A DNA stretch of 64,000 nucleotides from assembly GCA_029204225.1 (NCBI GenBank), contig CM055101.1, positions 61,585,340 to 61,649,339 on the forward strand. The letters run 5' to 3'. Under the pieces are notes generated by a model. That model searched no databases. It was not told the DNA's origin and worked only from the letters and a program-made list of their open reading frames with translations. Positions 20,962-35,400 of this stretch are shown here, one piece after another. The stretch is from Diphasiastrum complanatum. Its lineage: Eukaryota > Streptophyta > Lycopodiopsida > Lycopodiales > Lycopodiaceae. The position numbers and the translations under genes were made by a program. The stretch's first letter is position 1. Each line of letters starts with the position of its first letter.

Positions 20962-23900
20962 TTTACTAGTTGCTTGTGCCCGTCAATGACGGTCAATGGG
21001 CACTTACCCGCAAAATTTGTTTATATATTTTTGGAGGCTGTGTTTTTTTAACCATTTCCTATTTAACTTTTCCTTTTGCAAATGGGTGACATGTTTTGCT
21101 GGCAAAGCGTGACATTTTTGCCGGGAAAAGCGTGACATTTTTTATGGCACCTCACACATTCTCTCTCTAAAATAGTTTTGTACTATATATATAGTTAGAT
21201 GTCGATGTATTGATCTATAGATTGGTGGCCGTTAAGATAGAGCAAAATATGATCATAACGCATAGCATCTAATTATTGTGAGAATTATTTGACCACTATA
21301 GTGTTAGAATACTCACAAAATTCATGATCTCATTGATGTACTCGAGTAGCTCACTATACATAATTATTTATTTCATTTCTTGTGTGTGTTATATTATGTA
21401 TCGGTTGTTGTGTATTGTCAGTCTACTTTGCTTTAATTACTAATCTAGTCTGTTAAATCCTTCAATGATTTATGTTGAATTTCAGATCAATGAATGTATG
21501 ACAACAATAGACACGTAAAATTTCACATTCATCAAGGCTATCATAGATGCCTATAATGATGCTCAAGTAAATTAATTGAATGATATCAATAGACTAGCAA
21601 AATTGAATCTGTCAGATTTGTAAGAACAATCTTGGATATAATTGTATCATTTTTTTCTTCTTGGAGTGGCAAGCAATTTTCGCATTCAGGCTTATTAGAA
21701 AGCTGAATCTCTGTTGAGGTTCAGGCTTCCTCCCCCCAACATATCTAACTAGTTTGAAATGCATTTATGAGATGTTCTCCTCATGATGCTAGATATATGA
21801 GGCATGCTTAATTGCTATGACTTGCATGGTCACTTCATATAGTTTGGCATATTACCTTCGTTTGGTGTAGCAATAGTATGTTGATATTTTTCATGGTACC
21901 ATTGGTGCTACTACTTCCAATATGCCACTTGCTTCAATTGCCACTATACTTCGAACAAATCCTCTTGATCCTTTGGTTGTAGATGTGTCTGTATGATTTC
22001 CTTAGACCTCATGCAAGTTCACCTATATTCTTTCTTGATAATCAACCACATGTTATCATTGCTACTTCAGATTACGAGTCATAATGTTTAGGTTCTTTCA
22101 TTATTTCTATTGCTTCATTTTCTGCTAGCACTCTGCTAGCCTTTCTGATGGTTCTAGGGTTATTCCACATATATCAATTCACTATGCATGGTCTAATCCT
22201 TCTTGTTGATATTATGATCAAATGTAGATTTAGGTATTCTTGAAGTTTGGTTTGCATGGAAGTTTTGCATGAGGGTTTTTTTTTCTCTTCAAATTGACTA
22301 AGTGTTGGCAAGTGTGGATACGTTTCATGGATAATTGCTATTTGGCCTTTTTGTGACTACGACTGTGTAAAAGACTACAAGAGGATCTCCACAACAATTT
22401 TCTACACAAGATGTAAGAAAAATCATGAAGGCATATTTTTGCTTTGTATTAATAATAAAAAGACTATAAAAAAATTAGAGACAATTTCCTTGGAGAGTTT
22501 GATCAAATTAAAGATAAGACCACTATGGAGCAACCATTGCCTGGGCAAGCAATGTTGCACTACATTGTCAAGTACATGAATCACAACTTGGTAGCATAAC
22601 CGTCCTTAGCTCAAATTAATCCTTAAGGATCTACCAACTAACACATTTTTTTTTTCTTTCTAACAATTTAAAACTTTAAAATGATCATTCTCACTTGTCT
22701 TTATCCTCTTATCATCATTGTTGACTCACAAATTGTGACTAAATGCAAAGCAATCGGGTTTTCTTAATGAAAATGTATAGTTTCTCTAGTTCAGTGCTGC
22801 AATAGCTCATAATTCCCTCCCTCCTCTCTCTTTGGAGAATATTATTCTTAGTGACCATACAAGTAATGCAGAATTATCTACAAGAGAGCCAGCCTCCTTG
22901 TGTAAGCACAAAGTTCAAAAGTTTGACAAATTGCAACCTCAACTTCAAGTCAAATTTCTTTTTCCTTTTGTACATAGATTAAAATTCTCTTCCTATTGTA
23001 AATAGATCGCAAACATGTCAATGTTCAATTTTATTAATATATAGCAAAAGAAGTAAATCACCACCCCAAAAAATGAGGGAAAGTGGTGTCATGATTATTT
23101 TCAAGATATGCTTGTCAATAATCAAGTATAAATTGTAAGTCGTTTACTTGTTTTAGCCTCCATGCGGTGGTGTGCCTATTGTCCTTTCTTTCACACTCAT
23201 GCAAGGTGTGCCATGATCAAGCTATCAACCAACACAAAGGATAGCTATGACAGATGCACCTTATAGCTACTGAATATGCAGTACTTATTCAGCAACTATT
23301 CGCAAGAATAAAAAAGTAATAAGCAATCATCAAATGTATTCATAGGGCAACAACTCCCAATAGAGAGATATCTGAACGCATTGATGTGAGCTCTTCAGGA
23401 TTATGAGATTCATGCTTTTTGTGATTTGCATGGCAACAGGAAGACATACATAGTAGTCGAAGAAAATCGAGCTGGATAAATAGAAGCAGAACAGGGCTTC
23501 CGAGTCCAGCATAACTGAGCACCACCATTTAGTCGTATTAATGCTTGGTAAATGAAAGATAAGCATAAACATCGAGTTTATAACAACATGCAGCAAGACT
23601 TTATCAACAGGGAATCACATATACACATGGACTAATGTCCAAAGCATGATGCCAAGTTAAGCTTCAGTTGAGCAACAGCCGTTTAGGATGCTAGTTAAGA
23701 ATCTTTCTGGAAACTGGGTTAAATAGATAAAAACAAAAACAGCGCTTCCAAGCTGCTTGATCAGGAAAAATAATACAAGCTCTCATTATCACGGGTTCAT
23801 TAACTACTGAAACTGTCAAATTTTCGAAGGACACCATCCACTCAAACAGATGAGTAGAGTGCATGAGAGAATAACTTCGTGCTATCGAGAGACTCATGGT

Positions 23901-24870
23901 GAGACATCACCTTAGAGATTCTATGATAAACAAAAATTGGGAGGAAAATACTTAATTTGTAGTACAAGAAAGAATATGGTCACATTCATGTTAAACTGGT
24001 CACCAGTTGCACACAAGCACATAAAGATTTTTAGTACTCATAGAATTATAGATTTGGGTCAAAAACACGTTGATCAAAACTTTCTCAAATGAAATGTATT
24101 TGATAGATTGTTTGCAGATAATATTGGATTCCTAAGGTTCAAAATACAGAGAAGCTTTGCTGAAGAAGCCTGAGAGGCCATTGAAAGAAAAAAATTCAAA
24201 TCAAACAGCATCCAACTTTCTGCAAAAATGCTCCATTTCTACAATTGTGTTCTCTTTTCTGCTACAACTAGCACACAGTGCATGTTCTACAGCATCAAGT
24301 TGAGAACTTGCAGTAATGATGGACAATCAAATCAATGACTATCAGAAATCATCATTATAATATACCTCTGTGTACAGCGGAAATGATTAGAACCTTCGAG
24401 ATAAAGGTGTCAACAGATTTTCAGGAAAACTTAATTGTACGTATGACTGTTTTGTTCATTGCTGCACGTCATAGAAGCCTTAAAGATACACATTTGTATA
24501 TGATTGCTAATTTGCCAAAATGCTAAATAACTTTTGGAGGTGAGCATGAAAAAAATTCTGTGACTGTTCGTAATGCAGGCACATAGTCCATGCAGTAGCC
24601 AATTGTGCATATACCCGGCTACTGGTCAAATAGCCTGAGCTGGCAATTCCGGGAGTGTCTTTCTACTCTCTAGATTGATACATTCTGGTGGTAGCACCCT
24701 GGTATTTCCTGGAACACATTACCTTCTGCTTCCCAATTTATATTTTTTTGCCTTTGTACAAGCTGTTCCAGTGATCTTTGCCTTCTTTCCATGGCCTAGA
24801 AAATGCATCAGTTGATTGCCAGCATTCCATATCTTCATAATCTTTGCTTTCTTTCCCTAGCCTATAGAGA
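20962..24870. other. no gene recognised; downstream flank of the lipase gene
   Basis: Frames are short and without known motifs. Small internal duplications occur: a gcgtgacattttt word at 21,106 and 21,130, related segments near 23,465-23,525 and 23,715-23,760, and an imperfect 66-bp-offset repeat at 24,775-24,882. The part next to 24,876 is presumably the lipase 3' UTR; I could not fix its poly(A) site. Confidence 0.5.
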
Positions 24871-24875
24871 ATGCA

Positions 24876-26406
24876 TCACTTGATTTTTTTAGATCTATCT
24901 CTTAAAGAACCTTGATGACCATTCATTTCTTTATTTAGAACAGACAACAATTTGCTAGTGTCACATGTGTCTTTCTTTGAAAAAACAAGTAAAAGACGGG
25001 CCATTACGTATGCAATCAACTCCTCCCTAAACGTGAAATCTAAGTGGGCATATTCAAATTCTTCGTATGAGGCCTGGACGCCAGCCCTTTTTAAGGTTTC
25101 ATAATGTCTCAAGACCATAGATCGAGGGATGAGACGGTCTTTTGTGCCAGCTACAACATCAACAGGAATGTCAATAACACCATAATTTTTTCCTATGTCG
25201 AAAGGAAAAGGTGTTCCATAAGCTTCCATATTGGCAGATTGACTTCCATAATCAAACATGATAAATTTCTCACATCGCATCATCTGTGCAAGATGCTCCG
25301 CCACTCGATAAGCTACTCCTGGCATGTCATACATGTTGTAGTGCGACATGCCAAATGCTCCAATCCAATTTGAACTATCACCTCCAACACAATAAGAGAA
25401 TATTCTCTGTGCAAGGCCACCTAAAGCAGGATAATTTTGAAAGTCCCGTGAAACTTTGTTTAGAAGCATCCTCAAAAATCTTGTAGGTATATAAATTCCA
25501 GGGACCAACCGTCTTAAAATTGGGCCCATTGCTGGAAACAAATACTGCAGCAAATAAAATAAACCCGGTCCATCTTTATGGAAACCTGCTGGAGAGAACA
25601 AAACAAGTCTTGAAAGATGATGCGGCCTGCCTGTTACACGTCTTGTGACAACATACATCAACATAGCAGCTCCCCCCAGACTGTGAGCAATGGCACATAC
25701 TTTATAAGGTTCATCTTCCGACGAATCCTTATCAGGAACTACCACTAATGATGTCAATTCCGATATCTTCATTTCATGAAGCTTGCTTATCATCGCAGGA
25801 ATATCTTGTGTTCCATGCTCATTTACTGTATAGTTCCAATACCTGTTTATGTCAAAAAAAAACTACAAGATTATGAGGAAGGTAAAGCATCCCTTGCATC
25901 AGACAATAATCACTACCGTATTCGATATAATCATGTCCAAAAACTACACATTAAAATCTAAGAAGATTCTGTCCCATCATCTATCAGTAGAAAATTTGAA
26001 TTTCAGGCTACGAACTAGTAGCATGTTGTTAGCCTTCCAGTCAGTTATGCAATCCATGCGCATACCCCATCACTTTTGGCCAGGGAGTCTTCTGGTTAAA
26101 ATCAAGATTCAAGCATCCATGTTTCTCAATTTGGGAAAGAAGAAACATATATATAGCTTGGATGATGGAGATAGTACAAAGCATAGTTGCCCGTTCCGGA
26201 ACAGTAACGCATTCCGTTCCGGAACATCGATACTGATCCGCGGTACCAAAAAAAATAATTTTTTTTTTTTGGCGAAAATAACACAGGAATTTTTTTTTTT
26301 TTAATTATGGTGCCACCCTGGTACCGCGGATTTTTGGGCGGCACCATAACCGCGGTACCACCATTGTGGTACCGCGGTACCATCATGGCGGTACCACGTG
26401 CCACTA

Positions 26407-26461
<55 letters not shown>

Positions 26462-29400
26462 AATATTATATATATATATCATAGTTGCTGGCGGACGCGT
26501 GTTCCGCCAGCCGAACACAACAAAATTTGCTTCAAAATCAGCAAAAAAATTTCGGTTGCCCTCGCGCATATGAAACATGTTAACCTTACGAATTCCGAGC
26601 TTACCTTTCAGATGAAATGCTCTTATCCACATGTTCTTTTGATGCCAAACCGCGGAAATTTCCCAGAAAGACATCATAACCTGCAGTCCCATTTGATACG
26701 CATCAGCAGGCATCAGTACTACAACTTATTTAATCAAACACCTCAAGCACCTAAGTTTCATTTCAAATAAATCTAGGAAATCTTTAATATAGCACATCCA
26801 GTCCACACAATTGACAAAGGAACACAATGCAAATGATGAGACTTTTGAACAGCAAACAAGCTTGAAATGAATCTTGAGAATTGCCACTACAAGTTGAACA
26901 ATCTAAACTCGATAAAAAAAAATTAACATGTAACTGAAAACCTTGAGAACAATGTGATATCACCTTGATCATATGCTGCAAAAGCTTGTGAACCAACAGC
27001 ACCATTTGACACCCAGCTGCAAAAAGAAAATGTTCATTTAAAACAACAAATGTAATATCATCTTCCTTTTGGTAAGTGGACAACTTAACTGTCTGCTACA
27101 GATTTAAAAGGAAAAAGAAAGAAAAATGTTCTCATAAATGAATCACTAAGTGTTTGATACCCCACTAGGAGGTCAGGAGCTAGTTTCAATTAACTAGCAC
27201 TAACAGCTAGCTATAAATAAAGCAATGAATCAACACACTTAAGATATAACCATGAATTGAGGAACTTGAAGACTGATTGCCGAAAAAGGACACCGTAAAA
27301 AATGGAAAATAAATATTCTTGAATCATCCTTCATTAGGTGATCTCTACCCTCTAATTACGAGAAAGCCCGCTGAGGTCAGGCCCTAATAGGTGGTAAACA
27401 CCCAATACTAGTTACAATTTATTATTAGAGAGATAATCAGAAGTTAGTAAGAGGACACCCAGACTGGACATGTGGGAGTAGTTCCAACGTTAAGCATTAA
27501 GCTGTGGCATTATAAGAGGTAAAAAGGACATCATTTGTGAGGCATTCAAATTGGCTGGCACCTAAGCTGATGACCACTCTCAATTTTGCTAAAATGAAAG
27601 AATGTGTATCAAAGCAAGAAGCTCTTTATTAGCGACATGTACCCACAGGCATACATGTCTAGATGTAGACTTCCCAGCCTGTAGGCAAGCTGTTTGTGAT
27701 GCTCTGTATCATATGGTGCTACCTGTGTTGCTAAAACATATGCAATCTCCTCCATGATATGCACAAAAAGCTCAAACTCGATATCATCAGCATCACACGT
27801 ATATACTGATGGTAGGTCTAGGTGGTTGTGTGCACTCCCTAGATCTGAGCTTCTTACACTTCAAGCATATATGCTTCTCACATATCTCGTTATGTCTTCC
27901 AAAATGTATCATCAAGGGGTGTACAATCAAAAGAATGTATGTCAGACAACGAGGAGGCAGAAGTAAACTTTGAAGATGGAGTCTAAGCTATTATCTTAGG
28001 TGTTGATGTTGTTGGCACCTGGTGATTGGATTGCTGATGAGGTGTCTCCAATTTCGCTTGTCATTCTCCACTTAAGAAGATAGAGCTTTCTTTCTCTAGA
28101 AGTTAAGGCCCTACTTAAGACGAATGGCCACAATTTTCTCCCTCAAATAATGGTTGTGAAGAAGAGCACTTTAAAACCCTAAAGCCCCAAGACATCTTTT
28201 GTCATTGTGAGATTCTTGTAGTAGGTTTGATTTCATTTCTAGAGCCCAAGCATTCTTGATTACCAACATCCAGGATTGGTTGCCCAATTACTGCACCTGT
28301 CTAGCTCTTGACAACCAATTAATCATGAAGTTATCAAAGCTAAAAGTGCTAATCATGATCTGCAAGTTACAAAAAAACCAACCTTATGGAATGTCATCTT
28401 ATGATCTTGCTTCAAGACCATTTTATTAGGAAGATCCTTCTAACTACAATAATTCACATATGGAAACAGAACGGGGATAATGATTTGGATTTATTGTTGT
28501 AACAGAAATAAAATCTGTTTAAAAAGAAAAAATACTGTTATGCAGCTTATTAGAAGGAAGGCCCAATTTTGGATATATGGCCATACTTCTCTAGAGAGAG
28601 GGTAAAGTAGAGGAGTCTCCTATTTTTCTCATCATTTTACACTTGGGACAACAAGTTGTGAGGAGGGCCACTCCTTGGTGTGATTGTCTGATTTTTGTCA
28701 TTGGTTTGACTTCATTTCTAGAGCCTAGGAAAAGTAAGCTTTCTGGTTCTTAGCATGGATGCCTTGGGAGTAATCAAGCACAACTATTATATCATCTTAC
28801 ATTGAATTTTGTAAGTAGAATCGCCAACATTTGCTATAAAAGAGTTATTTTCTTGTTTCATTATATGACTGATAAGATTATTTGTTTACTTTCATGAAGA
28901 AGTAAGAAGCCCAAAGAACCCAAAAAATTATGAGCTATTATTTGTTACAACCATACAACTTACAGTTCTCAGAACCATGGGTCCTGGGAACCGTGGTGGT
29001 AAAGTTCATGCAGTTAATTAATTTATTAATTGATTGTTTATTTTTTTCCCAATTTCCCCCCAAAACCCCTCTCCCAAGTCATTTTGGTCCTCATCCGGAT
29101 TTCACAGATTTTTGGATCTGATTTCACAAATGATTTCACAGATTGAACCAGATTTCACAGATTTCACAAATGGTCCTCTGATTTCACAGTGATTTCACAG
29201 ATTTCACAGATGTCACAGATTTTTTTTGGCATTTTTTTGGGCTATTTTTATGTGGGAAAATTATTAATTGATTAATTGAATAACTGTACAGTTCACCACG
29301 GTTCTAGGCAAAAAAATTTAGTACGGTTCTCAGAACCGTGGTGAACCGTGGACAGTTCATTAATTCTATGGCACAAGTTACAACCTTAGAAGCCCGTTCT

Positions 29401-32400
29401 GACCAAAATGGGTTGGAACGTTCCGTTCTGACTGCTCGGCGCCAGCAGCGCCCCTGCTGCTCCCGGCGCCACCAGCGCCGGCGCCGCTCCTGGCGCCACT
29501 GTGACCGGAATCCAGCCGGCGCCAAGTTCCTATGGCTGAAAATCTTTGATCGGTTCTAGCGAAGTCCAGAGAGCTCATATCGATGTGCAATCACCTCACA
29601 CGATCTAGGCATGATTAAAGGAAGCTTGGGGATCAATAAATTCTAGAGGGAGAAAATGACTTCCTAGAGAGAGAAAATCCTAGAGAGAGAAAACATGCTT
29701 TACCAGCCTGGGTAGAGTACTTGGTGGGGAGGTGGCGAATCCCACCAATACTATAGGGGAGTGCGGGTTGCGACTCAGGACGAGCTCCAACCAAGTCTTA
29801 GCCTCCCTTGCTGGAATGACATTAGGGTCTGATGGAGGTGGTGAAAATATTTCAACAGAATTCACTGAGTTTTGCAGGGAGCAAGGAATCAAAAGGCAAA
29901 CTACAGCTCCTTATTCACCACAATAAAATGGAGTTTCGGAATGCAAAAAAAGGTCAATCATGGAAATGGCTAGGGAAATGCTTAAGAGCAAAGGCCTACT
30001 AAATACCTTTTGGGCAGAAGCTTGCAACACAACTACTCATATCTTGAACATGTGTCCTACGACTTCGGTGGAAGGTATAACGCCTTATGAAGCATTTACT
30101 CGAAAGAAACCCAATATTTCTCACTTGAGAGTATTTGATTGTGATGCTTATGCACCTATCCCTGATGAAGGAAACTTGATGCAAAGGCTATTAAGTGCAT
30201 TTTTCATGGTATGATGAGAAGGCTAAGGCATACAAGATGTATGATAAGGATGCACAGAAGCTCATTGTATCTAGAGATGCAATTTTTGACGAGATGGAAA
30301 AGCATGAGCAAGATGGAATGATTTATGATATGAGCCTTTGGATGATGGAGTGCATGTGAAAGTAAAGCAGGAAGTTGACGTGGATGCGGAAGATCCAGGA
30401 GAACATGAGAAGACTGAAGTTGAGACTCCAAGGCGGTTACCCAAATGGTACTTGAAGGTAATAGGTGACATGAAGAAGGGATAGAATCCCGAATCTAGCA
30501 AATAGGGAGAGCCCAAAGGTCTACAAGGGATCAAAAACCCCCTCAAAGGCTAGAGATAAACCTAGCTTTGATGGGACAATGATCAAGACTCAAGAACCTA
30601 ATTCATTTGACGAAGCAAAGGAGCCCAAGGAATGGTGAGCAGCTATGGAGACATAAATGGAAACCATAACGAAGAACAGGACGTGGGACTTCGTTGAACT
30701 ACTTGATGGTAAGACATCTATCTCTTGCAAATGATATTACAAGGTCAAGGATGGAGCGGATGGGCAACTCGACAAGTATAAAGCACAGCTAGTTGCAAGA
30801 GGATTTGAGCAACAAGAAGGTATTGATTTTGAGGAAACCTTCCCACCCATAGCTAAGATGGTCACCATACGTTCTATTATTGCCATTTCTACTTTTTATG
30901 GTTGGAAGATCCAGCAAATGGATGTTAAATCTAACTTTCTTAATGGAATACTGGATGGGGAGGTGTACTTGGTACAACCTCAAGGATTTGTTGAGCCTGA
31001 AAAAGAACACTTGGTGTGCAAGCTCAACAAAGCAATCTATGGATTGAAGCAAGCACCACGGGCGTGGTACTCTTGCATCGATTAACACTTTAAACGAAAG
31101 GGAATGGTAAAGAATACTGCAGATCCTAATCTTTACATTCTTCAACATGGTTCTGATATTGTGTTCATTGTATTATATGTTGATGATTTGATCATAACTA
31201 GAAGCAGTCAGATTCTGATAGATAAAATCAAATCAGATTTATCCAATGCTTTCGACATGAGCGACTTAGGATTGATGACCTATTGTCGAAGTATTGAAGT
31301 ATGGCAAAGAGAAAATGCCATTTTTATGACTATGCACGAGATTTGCTTTACAAGTTCAATAGGCAGGATTGCAAGCCACTGAGCACACCAATGGATGTTA
31401 ATATGAACCTAACTACATATGATAAATCTGAGAAAGTGGATGCTTATTTATATATGCAGCTAGTGGGTAGCTTGATTTACTTGACACACACACGACCTGA
31501 TATTGCTTATTCTGTTGTTGTTGTAAGTCAATTTATGCAAGATCCTAGACAAGTACACTGGAAGTCTGCCAAACGTATTCTCAAGTTACATTTGTGGAAC
31601 ATTGAATTTTAGTTTGAAGTATGATCAATCGCTCCATAAGTCGTAATTGATTGATTTGATCTTTCTAACATGTAGAAGGACCTAAAATCAACAAACCAGA
31701 TGTCAAGAGACAAACCTCTCTATTTGATTGAACGGCCTAGGAGGCTCATAAACTGAATTAATAAGATCCGGGCCTGCTAATGTGTAAAAGGAAATGGCAC
31801 CAACAGAACAGATGCTAAGAGACACAAACCTCTAGATAAATTGATATCTTTGATATATTTTTTTATATCACTCACTTTATTGGAAAAAAAGCTGTGTTCT
31901 CTCTCCTCCCTTTTCTCATAATGTATTGAAAGCATTTCTGTTAGAAATTGTTGTTGTTTATTTTTTCTACTTTATCACACTTCTCACTATTTGCAACAAC
32001 TTTGATTGACAATATATTGTTGTGAGCAACTTCAAGAACAATAGAACCTTCACTCTCCAGATTGATAGTGCAACAAACAGTAAGGTCAAAGGAAGGCGTT
32101 CATCTCAGCCACCCAGTGCCATCAACTTCGATTCACTTTTTATCAACACATATCTCATACTTCAAATCACGAATTTCATTCGAATTTTGTGTGCATTTTC
32201 TGCAAATTTTAAATCTAGCTACTCCAAGTCTGCTACTAAAGGCTGGCATGAAGATTTATATCATGCGTAATTAAGCCAAAGTCAAAAACTTACCCAAGAG
32301 ATGAATCGAGCAGGCCATGCTGAAGATAAAGGACTTTCCGTGAATCACGTCTGAGGATAACAATTCACCAATGCAGTTGTACGATTGCTAAGTGTACAAT

Positions 32401-35400
32401 TTACTCCATTCATGCAATATAATACCATCCAACAACTTCCTCTACCATTCTTAATAATGTTTCTAAATGCATTAGATGTTAACGAGAATTGAAAGTTGAT
32501 TACAACTAGGAAAAGCAAACGATTATAAGATAAGAATCTTAGGTCAACCTCGGTATCCTTTCCAGCAACAAAATGTATCCGTCTTCGGTAGTGACTCGAA
32601 TTGCTTCATAAGGATATCTAGCATGATCCAATAGAAGTGCATAGGTCAATAATACATGGACACCAAAAACTCTTACCTAGGAACAAGCCACCTGAGAGTA
32701 TGCTTTCATGGATAAACCGTTCTTTTGCAACATCAAAAACCTATAAGTACTATTCCTCTTCCCCAGCGTGCAACATACCCTAGGTCGGTGATCATATCCT
32801 CACAGGTACGAGCATCAGTGTTCAAAGGTTGATCTGACCTAGGCTGTCGCCATGTTGGACTTGGATCAGAATTCCCCAAGATAGTTGTCGTTGTTTCTAA
32901 GACTTGTGCTGGCTCCTTGAACAAAAACCTCTTCACCAGCAATTTCAATGTCTCTAAAGGTGAAATAATGTGGTGGAGCACTTTATGCATGGCATCAAAA
33001 ACTTTTTCAATTGAAAGCTCCACCAGGAACTGCAAGTCCTGAAATTGCAAGGCAAGAATAAGATAATAACATATATAATATTAAAAATCTGTGGAGTATA
33101 ACGTCAAAACACCCACAAAATTGTCACAAACCAACCTCGATTATCCCACGCCTTCGACTATCCGTTGTGCGGTGCATAACAAAATCCTTCATAGTGCTGA
33201 GCTGCCTGTATACCCTTGTCAGACTTCCACTGCTATCACTCCGACGTGCACTGAACGATCGAGATCCCTGTTTCCTATCAGGTTCTTTAAAAGACCAGGG
33301 TCCCCGCCCAAACAAATGAATAAATGGTCTTGTGACCACCTGAAAAAAGCGCTTCAAAGATGAACTTCTAGGTCTTCTCTCGTGTCGTGAGATACTACTT
33401 GTTCGAGAAGGTTGTGAGGATGGTGAAGATGGTGCACTCTCATATTCTTCACCAGATTCATCCTCAGAATCATATTCAGAATCAGAATCAACTGCATAGT
33501 CGTGAATAAAGGCATTGAAGGAAGAGACACCCCTGGTAAATTGGTAATGAATAAGCAAGAAACTTGTAAAGATTATATCTGATTCATGATGTCAACCATG
33601 CGTAACATTTTTTTATGTGGAAACCTTGTACAACAAAACAGGGAGAAACTTTGGAAGATAGGGAGTTACCTACATAACACTTCATATGTATCTCTTTGAT
33701 CGAAAAACCCACAATAATCACATCAAAACTAAATGTACTCTATAATTTTTCCAGCCAATTGAAAGCATTTGATAATGCAACACTGCAAATTGGAGAGAAG
33801 TGCATACGTTATGAAACAAGTGGCTGAAACACTTTCTGATTGTGAAAAATGAGTAGCCAAATTCAAAAGCGTTTAATGAGAGATGTAATGTCAATAGGTA
33901 ATACTCGGAACAAAATACACAAAAAATTGATAAATATTCAATTCAAAATTAACATCACAGCCATTTAGCTTAAATAATCTTATCAATAGTTGCAAGTACA
34001 GCTTTTGAATATAATTTCATTGGTAAAGCACCTAAATAGGGTTATCCCAAACTAGCTTGGCCATTCCTCCCTGTTAAGCAACAAGTTCCAAAAATGTTCA
34101 GTTAGCACAAAAAAAGATGTGCTTCCTAGTGACTGGCAGATAGGCTCCCAAGGTGATGAAGACTACAAGATCACCACATAGGGATAATATTCTGCAGAAG
34201 TTGGCAAATTTAGCACTTTAGCGTCCATGACCTGTATGAACATCCAATCATCTGGATGGTCATAAAGGTCGTACCTCATGGGGGCCAAAAGTATCATTGC
34301 TGATGTTTTCCGGTAAAATTTCATGAGCTCAAAAATCTGACAGAAGGGTGAAAGAAGGCAAGTAGATGGAAGTAAAATAACAATTGAGTCCAGGATGAAA
34401 GAAGTATTTTAAGCCTCTGCAACACCGACCTATATTAAATAACCATGGGTGAGCCCCTCACAGAGCAGAGAAACTTTGAAAACGAAATGATTAATCAGAC
34501 ATACATTTGACACAACAAATTATCAGGCCGTAAAAGTACAATCCCATAAAAACATTTATAAATAGATTCTTACTCGTCCATCCATCGTGGCAGACGAGGG
34601 GCTCGAAACGTTGGGTGTAGCTCCCAACCTTGGATGGCTTCCAACACAGTCTTATTTCCAGGTAAAACGGTAAGCACCATTGCTGAAATGCCATTGACAA
34701 ACTTGATGGTATTGTTGAATGTTTCCTGACTGATAGTCTTTATTGATCTGAAAGGCAATGAGTTGTGTTAATGTTGTAGACCATATCGAGTAACAAAACA
34801 TTTCCTACAAATAAACGAGTCTAATGTTCTGCAGCTTACTTGTAACTCTTGGAGTTTGAGTCCAAGCTTGTCTGACTATGCTAAAAAAAGTAATCTGAAG
34901 AGATCATTTCCCATCCATTTGGAATAATCATGGTTAGGGCAACCAGAAAAACAAGAAGGTGATCTATACATCACAAGAAGCTTTGACTTACACAGGGCAT
35001 TCAGATTGTTGAAGAATAGGAAAAACCTAAGATTGCATTTTAGTTTAAATAATAAAAAACTCATGCAGGGCTCAAACTCACCTAGGACTGGCACCTCATC
35101 TTTTAGCAAATTGGTCACTGTGAGCTCAACAAATCGTCACAATAGCTTACCGCTAATATGGCAAAAGCTAAAAAAGTTTCTCCCATAATGCAACGTTACT
35201 TAAATACGAACCTCTACTTTAGCTCAGGCAAAGCTGTCACATAAAATAAAAACCTCGAAAACTTAGAGCGCACACGTCTGCAATACGCATTAAGCTGTGG
35301 CAAGTCATAAGTGAGCTGGATACCATAGCGCAGGAGTTTCTATTCACACGTTAGGTGATATAGAACCGAAAGACGCTTTGCACATATAATATATAAATCG

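Noticed and set aside
20962..24100. CRISPR-like or operon-like organisation
   Set aside because: No regular spacer-repeat pattern; the DNA is plant nuclear with introns and retroelements.
25104..25486. Plus-strand frames opposite the last lipase exon
   Set aside because: Shadows of the well-supported minus-strand coding exon.
29304..29590. Arg/Ala/Gly-rich frames
   Set aside because: Caused by the GC-rich GGCGCC palindrome block in the lipase intron.
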